The notes under the pieces were generated by a model. It did no database searches and had not been told where the DNA came from. It worked only from the letters and a program-made list of their open reading frames with translations. Shown in pieces: positions 57,941 through 64,000 of a stretch of DNA of 64,000 bases. Each line of letters opens with the position of its first letter. The first letter of the stretch is position 1. Source of the DNA: Symsagittifera roscoffensis (lineage: Eukaryota; Xenacoelomorpha; Acoela; Convolutidae); assembly GCF_963678635.1 (NCBI RefSeq), contig NC_087063.1:56015504-56079503 (forward strand), in the 5' to 3' direction. The position numbers were made by a program, and so were the translations under genes.

Positions 57941-58690
57941 TTTCACGTCTGATCATACAATTGTCAGACACAAGCTGTTTTTCAGCTTTGTGCATATATG
58001 TTCACATGTGATCAGTTCTGCCGTTTGCAGATTATACCTGAGTCAGACCTTACTAGACCTGGTCAGACATGACTATACCTGAGTCAGACATTATCAATTT
58101 AACACGTTATAGAAGCAGAGATATGGACAATTGATGAATCCTGCGTCTTTTACAGCTCCCGTGTCCGTTTCAAAACTCATTTTCATCGAGTCTCAAAGAT
58201 TCCAGATTGTTTCCACTTGGTAAGCTAGACAAGGATGTTTTAATTATCCACTTTCATTGCATTTTTAGCGTAAAAATTAATAAATTACAAAGCTTATTTG
58301 ATTATGCACAGATTCAGTATGATTTTTACTTTTGTAATGGATTCTGTTGTTTGGTTTGACACCTTATCATGGTGGGCGGGGGCGGGGGTGTTCGCAACTT
58401 GCGGAGGGGGAATTCGAATTGTACGGTTGATCCCTTTTAAAATTTCAGGCCTGATTATGTCTGACCCAGGTATGATCATGTAAAGTCAGGTATGATCATG
58501 TCTGGTCCGGGTCTGATCATGCAATTTTAGACATGATCATGTCTGATCCATGTATGATCATGTACAGTCAGGTATGATCATGTCTGCTTCAGGTCTGGCA
58601 CAGGTATGATCAGGCCTGTCCCAGGTATATTTCAGATCTGATCATATCTGACTCAAAATCTGATTTTTTCCATAATTATCATGTCCGTAA
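57940..58690. repeat. TGATCA-rich minisatellite
   Basis: Degenerate tandem units AGGTATGATCATGTCTG and variants are densest at 58440-58640, with looser copies from 57950. CATGATCATG, a perfect palindrome, recurs. A hairpin with arms CACAAGCTG / CAGCTTTGTG lies at 57969-57992. A G-rich stretch (58371-58409) has runs GGG, GGGGG, GGGGG and GGGGG. Confidence 0.75.
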
Positions 58691-59196
58691 ATGTCTGATT
58701 CAGAATGTACAGCGAAAAAATGACATGCCACAGGAATGATACAGACCTGAGTTTTGTATGATTTTTGATGTCCAGAATTAAATTTAACTACAAATTTCAG
58801 TACGGGCAACCGTTTATGATTTAAAAAACACTCTAAGAAATCACAATTAGAGAATTGATGTCCGTTTCCGCGCAAAAAAAAATTTGGAAAATTTTTTTTG
58901 TGCGAAACCTGGGTGACCACTACTTGGTGAATAGTGAAACTTAAATGTTGCTATCAAATTGAATCATTAAAATAGTTCAGAAATCAACTCCTAATCGCAT
59001 GTTGACTTCAAAGACATCTTTTTTCCTTTTTTGACCGAGATGGAAGATATGAGAACAGGAAGCCATTTACAAAAACGTTTCGCCCTATTTTTGAACGAAC
59101 AGCCGTAAATTTTTCCAGCAAGCTCTCGATTTAAGTATCTCTTAATGCTGGCTATTTTCCTCTCCACAAAGACCCACATTTTACATTCAAATTGAA
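58691..59196. other. Unassigned spacer
   Basis: Minus-strand frames of 92 and 81 codons (58642-58920 and 58991-59236) have no motif, and the second runs into a mobile-element end. Confidence 0.35.
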
Positions 59197-59199
59197 CAA

Positions 59200-60222
59200 G
59201 ACTGCTCGCATCAGAGTAGAACCCTGAGTGTTCCAACTATCGTTTAAGTTTGATGAATTTGTTTTTTATATTGATACAAAAATTTTTAAGCAATGCAAAA
59301 AATGTTGATTTCTTTTTTTGTTCCAAAATTTAAAAAAAACACCAAAATTTTGTGCTCAATTCTTTTTTTTAGACCGGTTTTGACATTTTAAAGAGTTATG
59401 ATTGAACAAAATTTTTATACCATCTATAAATCAGTGATATTTTGAGCTAAAATTATATATACAAAAAACATATTTTAGTAGTCAGCAATTTTTGAAAGAT
59501 ACCAATTTGCGACATTTAAAGCACAATATATTCCGTTTCATTTACGTGTAAGCTGCTTTTTAAACAAATTATAATCAATCAAATTGAAATGAGGGAAGCT
59601 ATTTAGCTTTATAGGCTACTTGCGGCTAATAACATCATATGGTTTTGAGCTTAGCATGTACTTTTTGAGACAATTGCGACCGTTTTCAGGTGCGCTATTT
59701 TCTCGAAATTTGCTAAATTGTGATGAGCCAACGTTCCAAGCGAATCTTTCAAGGAAAACACAAAGGTTTTGCCATTAGTCCACCGGCTCACATGAACATT
59801 TTTTATTGTTCGTTTTAAAAAACTGATGAAATTACAAAAAACACTCGTCTACACGCTTTGTTAAGTACAACACGATATATTTCGCAATTATCAAGAATAA
59901 AATAGACAAAATAGGATGCCTCATTTCAGTTTCGATTTGAAACTATTTCTAAAAAGGATTATATCACTGCTTGAGAGTTAACAGTAAAATTTATCACGCT
60001 TCATTTATCCCACATTAGCCAAATTGGCAATCTTGGCCAATTGGCAAACCAATAACTCTATGACACAAAAGTCACATGTGAAGCATCTTTTTGAACTTGC
60101 GCTCAGGACAATTATGCTTTTCGGTTGATATGAAAAAACTCCGTCAATGTTTCCTTGTTAAAAGTTGAACTCCGGCTGCCTAAGAAAAACTACTCGAGCA
60201 AAAGTATTCTGTTACTTTCTTC
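59200..60222 (-). mobile_element. Hairpin-ended element, decayed copy
   Basis: The ACTGCTCGCATCAGAG...CCCTGAGTGTTCCAAC end is at 59201-59238 with a damaged hairpin. The shared interior (CCCACATTAGCCAAATTGGC, GAACTTGCGCTCAGGACAA) and CTACTCGAGCAAAAGTATTCTGTTACTTTC lie at 60005-60222, where the other end is lost. It is about 500 bp longer than a standard copy, so it holds extra sequence. Confidence 0.55.
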
Positions 60223-60877
60223 AATTCTTTTTTTTTGTATGTAGAAACTGCAGGATAACCACTTCTCTGTGTATAAAATTGCATGATAAACAATTTTTTA
60301 TTTTAAAAATATCGAATATCGTTTCGATTTATAATTTGTCCGAAAACACAACAACCAAAAAGTGTTCCCTTCTGAAGAAAACACATAAGTTAATTTTTGG
60401 AAATAGAGCTGAATTTTAAACTTCACTAAGATTTATAACTAGAAATCGTAGAATTTTGAAAGTGTTTTGGAAAAAGATTTGAACTATTAATTTTCAACCA
60501 GAAATAAAATTAGAAATTGTAACCTTCTAAAAATGTCTTTTTATAAATTTCCTGAATTAGTTCCGCGGCACAAGGCATCTCCAGCCGGTGTTTTTAAAGT
60601 AAAAGTTTTTTTACTTTGATTTCGATCTTGACACAAACTGGGATTAAGAAGAGTCCTTTTTTTCTTGCAGAAAAATAATCGACTTTTTGAGCCGTCTTGT
60701 ATAATATTCAAAATTTGTCTGCAGTAGATAACACTTCGACACATATTTCATTTCACGTTTTTTAAAGGCTGAGTCGTTTTCACATTGTTCAGAAATTTGG
60801 CTTGTTGAACAATTTGGTAATTCTGAACATACTTAATTTTCATTTACACCGTTGAATCACGCTTTTAGCAACAAACA
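60223..60877. other. Unassigned spacer
   Basis: No recognised gene. Frames of 84 and 67 codons (60165-60419, 60541-60744) lack motifs. Confidence 0.35.
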
Positions 60878-60879
60878 AG

Positions 60880-61296
60880 TCTGTTCGTATCGGGACAAAA
60901 ATCTGAGTGCTCCGACTGCCATTGAATTGATCTCAATTAGTTTTTGGTAAATTAAGTATAAGCAAAGTTGTGAATTTTAGGCTGATCATTATTGTTCCGA
61001 CTTTTTTAAGTGTTACAATTTGAGTCGTGCATGGAATTAATGAAACCCATTAGCTGCCTCAATTCAATTGTGAAGGCTTTTGCAGTGCACAATAAATCGC
61101 AACGCGTGTAATTTATAAAACGAGAGGTTTAGATAGACTCGTCAAACAGACTCGTGGCAGGTTACTATAGTGGATGCGCAAACCCGGCTGGGCACATGTA
61201 TATTAAGAAAACGATCCGTTGTTTTGTAAAATTTGGTCTGAATAAAAAAACCTACCCGAGTATATATATTCTTCACTTTCTTTGAAAGTTGGAAAA
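60880..61296 (-). mobile_element. Hairpin-ended element, short copy
   Basis: The CTGTTCGTATCGGGACAAAAAT-type end (hairpin decayed, TGCTCCGAC kept) is at 60881-60916. The other end has hairpin ACTTTC-TTT-GAAAGT (61275-61289) and GTTGGAAA. Near it, GGTCTGAATAAAAAAACC and CCGAGTATATATATTC match the split copy at 35.6-43.25 kb, so these two form a subfamily. Confidence 0.6.
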
Positions 61297-61714
61297 ACCA
61301 CTACCAAATCAACGGAAAATAGCCATTATTGTGAACGTTGTTTTCACGCCGTTTGCGTCACTTTTTTCAGAAGAAAGACTTCTGGGCTAAATGGACGAAT
61401 AGAAGCGTCGTTCATCTTTTAACTCTGAGATCAAACAGAATTTTTACTACAGGATCAAGCCAATTTCGCTATAAACAAAACAAAATGTTGCACATGTGTC
61501 TTTTCCACGGAAACAGATCAAATAAGTATAGCAATTGATCTTCTGTAGGAACAAAGAGTGTATCGATACCTGGAAAAACTATAAATTGACCTGTAGACTG
61601 CAGAAAACGTATCAAGTAATCCCTTTTTTGGACAAAAGGCAAATTACCGATGTATTTCGCTATTTTAGCTGAAAGACATTTAACTCCTTTTTCCAAAAAA
61701 AAAATTCAAAAATT

Positions 61715-62252
61715 GTTCCCACTTTCGATACAAAAGTAACGGAATATTTGTGCTCGGGTGGTTTTTTTTTTCTTCAGACAAATTTCGACTTTTTAACTAG
61801 CCATTTTTGACGGAATTTTTTAATTATCATTCAAAAAGTTTTGTTGTTCTGAGCTTAAATTTGAAAAGATATTTTACTTGTGATCAATTTTCGTAAAGTT
61901 ATGGGGGTTTAAAGATTGCCATTTTGGCCATTTTGGGACAATCAACGCGCGATATATTTCGTGCTATTAACGCGTAAGCGGAGAATTAATCCGTCTTAGA
62001 AATCGTTCCAAATTGTTTGAAAGAAGCTTATTTGCCCTAAATGATTTGTTACTAGAAGCGAAATTTTTTGTTTTGTACTTTATATGGCGTGTGGGGAGAT
62101 TATTTCTATAGAAAAAATTTCAAATTTTAGAAAATAAAAATTTTCATTTTATTTTATTTCATTTAATTTTTTTTATGTTGTTTATGTTATTACTGCTCCA
62201 TAAATGTCAAAGGCAGTCGGAACATTCAGGGCTTCGCCCTGATACAAACAGT
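61715..62252 (+). mobile_element. Hairpin-ended element, complete copy
   Basis: Same element in the opposite orientation. It starts GTTCCCACTTTCGATACAAAAGT (one stem mismatch), has TGTGCTCGGGTGG, the shared interior CCATTTTGGCCATTTTGGG and ATATATTTCGTGCTATTAACGCG, and ends GTCGGAACATT, hairpin CAGGGC-TTC-GCCCTG (62227-62241), then about 11 bases. Length is 538 bp. Loop changes (TTC versus AAA) with an intact stem suggest the hairpin is maintained. Confidence 0.72.
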
Positions 62253-62585
62253 TTTGTAAAAAAATTTTCAGCAATTCGATGATGGTTTATGAATTCGACA
62301 CAAAAGACTCAAAAATGTTCAGATTTCTGAAATATTTTTTTTGATGGCCGGTTTTCGCAAATGAATTTTTTTTAACTTACTAATACTAAATGCTTATTTT
62401 TCGTAAACGCTTTCACTCTGCTGGACTTAGATTTGGCACAAAAACAGTAACCGTACGACAATTCCTTCCTAAACTTTCAAAGTTTTGAGATCCACGAACA
62501 TCGTCACAAAAAATCTTTTCAAAGAACGGTTCAATGTTTGATTTGTTGGAACTTCTGTAAATGCCCTCAAATTTGTTAATTTAAC

Positions 62586-63005
62586 AGCTGCGGCCAGGCG
62601 CGGATATAGGATTTTCTCGAGGGGTGGCGGATTTTCAAAAAATTTTTGAAAATTTTGTCGACCTTTTTTTTTAGGTCGACCAAATTGATTTTCTGAGCTC
62701 TCTAACCACTATAAAAACCCTAATTTTACGAAATCTTCTGCGCCTCAGGCAAATTATTGAAAAAATGACAAAAAATGGCGTTTTTAGGTCCTTTTCGGAA
62801 ACTTTCGACCAAAAGTCGCGTTTTTTCGGCGCGCGCTCTCCCCTCAAAACTAGTATAGATTGGTTTTAAGGTCAGCTAGCCTAAAATGGATGTCTCAAAA
62901 TAGTAAAAAGGGTACGCTTTGGGTCGGCAGGGGGTCGAATCACTGAAGGGGAAACCTCCGCCCCCCGCCTCTCCATCTAAATCAGCTACTGGCTGCGGTG
63001 CTGAT
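62586..63005. mobile_element. MITE-like insertion with imperfect inverted ends
   Basis: The left end CAGCTGCGGCCAGGCGCGGAT and the right end, on the other strand, CAGCACCGCAGCCAGTAGCTGAT are imperfect inverted repeats. GGGGTGGCGGA and AGGCGGGGGGCGGAGG lie just inside. The interior has no coding capacity. Part of it is shared with 57620-57745. Confidence 0.45.
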
Positions 63006-63339
63006 GACATTTCACTAAATTTTTGAAGTGCTGATGTTCTGATGAAAATTCCGTTGCACGAAATCAAAAATAGATATTTAAGGCATTGATGTGATGATGG
63101 TAGTTCCATAGCAGTAATTAGAAACATTTCAAATTAAACAAAACGTGTCTTTTTTTTAATTAGAGTAATTTGACAAATTCTCAACTGGTTCTTTCCATTC
63201 TCGCCTGCTCCCAGTTATGGCATGTTCCTCGTTATCGCGTGTTTTCATCACATGGGTCGCTTGTGGCTAAACTAATCTGGTCAAAATTTTCTTCAAAATT
63301 ACAGAATTCTATACTTAAAAAAATTTAAGAGCAAATTTC

Positions 63340-63425
63340 AACTCATAGGGGTAACAATTCATAATTGATCAAATTTTAAATCATAGGGGGAAAAATTCAT
63401 AATTGTTAAGTAATTAACTTTTATA
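63340..63425. repeat. 45-bp direct duplication
   Basis: CATAGGGG-AACAATTCATAATTG at about 63346 is repeated at about 63391 with small changes. Confidence 0.6.
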
Positions 63426-63519
63426 TAACTTGAAAATTTATAAAAACTATTTCATTTTCAAATATTTTCTCCTCACACGCTAATTTAAAGCGTGTAATTA
63501 GCGTTTTTTCAATCCTAAT

Positions 63520-63567
63520 AAGACTGTTCGTATATCAGGGCACAGCCCTGAATATTCCGACCTCACC
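63520..63567 (-). mobile_element. Hairpin-ended element, one end
   Basis: GACTGTTCGTATATCAGGGC, hairpin CAGGGC-ACA-GCCCTG (63536-63550), then AATATTCCGAC. The partner end is not found before the window stops. Confidence 0.65.
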
Positions 63568-63962
63568 TTAATCTACACAGATTAGTTTTTGGGAAAATAA
63601 AACACTGAAAACTATCAAATTTGGACAATATAAAGTGTGAAAGTTCACTCACTAAAATAATACGCTCGATTAGCTGATCTAGCCTCAATTCCATTCGGAA
63701 TTTTTTTTTCTATGGGATATCACTTGCGCATAAATAGTTCGCGTTACACTTTCAGCAAAATAAATAAAGTCTTCGAAATCTTCATATTAGTCCAGAGCAT
63801 TGCTAAAAAGGCAATTTTCAAACTCCCGAAACTTTGTAAAAATTCAAGGTAAAAATCGGTTTATATTTTGCTTCAGGGAGTCGATATCTTCAAAAGGGTA
63901 AATTTTGTTTTTGTTAAAAACTCCTTCTTCGATTGCCAAAAAATGACTGAATAAAAAAACAA

Positions 63963-64000
63963 GACTCTTACTCAGGGCAAAGCCTTGAATGTTCCAACTG
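63963..64000 (-). mobile_element. Hairpin-ended element, end at window edge
   Basis: GACTCTTACTCAGGGCAAAGCC-TTGAATGTTCCAAC, with hairpin CAGGGC-AAA-GCCTTG at 63973-63987. The rest lies outside the window. Confidence 0.65.

Noticed and set aside
58294-58483. Two mutually antisense 61-codon ORFs
   Set aside because: They exactly overlap on opposite strands in a G-rich repeat border, so at most one could be real and neither has a motif.

Overview
This is A+T-rich eukaryotic DNA made almost entirely of repeats. It is probably heterochromatic (pericentromeric or subtelomeric-like) sequence from an invertebrate animal. The signs are spliceosomal-type intron borders, a roughly 565-bp satellite, Ty3/Gypsy-type LTR retrotransposons, non-autonomous hairpin-ended elements, minisatellites, and two runs of exactly 200 N, which mark scaffold gaps. 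No operons, prokaryotic genes, rRNA or clear tRNA genes were seen. I cannot name the species.

Layout. 1-1.3 kb: a 128-bp tandem repeat flanked by clusters of a short GGAATCC-containing repeat. 1.9-12 kb: about 18 monomers of a ~565-bp satellite, with a three-monomer higher-order repeat of ~1.69 kb at the right side. 12.5-13.0 kb: a complete copy of a ~530-bp hairpin-ended element. 13.46-13.69 kb: a possible exon cut by the first gap. 13.9-20.3 kb: a dense cluster of short units in both orientations, including a 21-base G run. 20.3-31.5 kb: two tandemly arranged, heavily decayed copies of a gag-pol-env-like retroelement, covering the end of RNase H, integrase, an envelope-like third ORF and a further long decayed ORF. 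32.4-33.3 kb: a tRNA-like SINE head, then a small unit with TATA box, 55-codon ORF, hairpin and AATAAA. 34.07-35.25 kb: the best candidate host gene, two exons on the minus strand.

35.6-43.25 kb is a three-level nest. A hairpin-ended element contains a small inverted-repeat element and a 6.57-kb Ty3/Gypsy retrotransposon on the minus strand (36676-43240). The retrotransposon has near-identical LTRs, a 5-bp target duplication (GAAAG), a tRNA-Ser-like primer site, a polypurine tract, and recognisable Gag, protease, RT-RNase H and integrase. 43.9-44.1 kb is the second gap. 45.6-50.9 kb holds the gag-PR-RT part of the older retroelement family; it ends abruptly at a CCGGATTGG minisatellite. 51-58 kb is mostly unassigned, with small coding-like relics. 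58-64 kb has a TGATCA-rich minisatellite, five or more further copies or ends of the hairpin-ended element, and a MITE-like insertion.

Almost every coding signal belongs to mobile elements. The most informative structures are the hairpin-ended family, whose two ends match a Helitron2/Helentron-like plan (asymmetric inverted repeat plus hairpin near one end), the dated nest at 35.6-43.25 kb, and the envelope-like ORF of the decayed retroelement.
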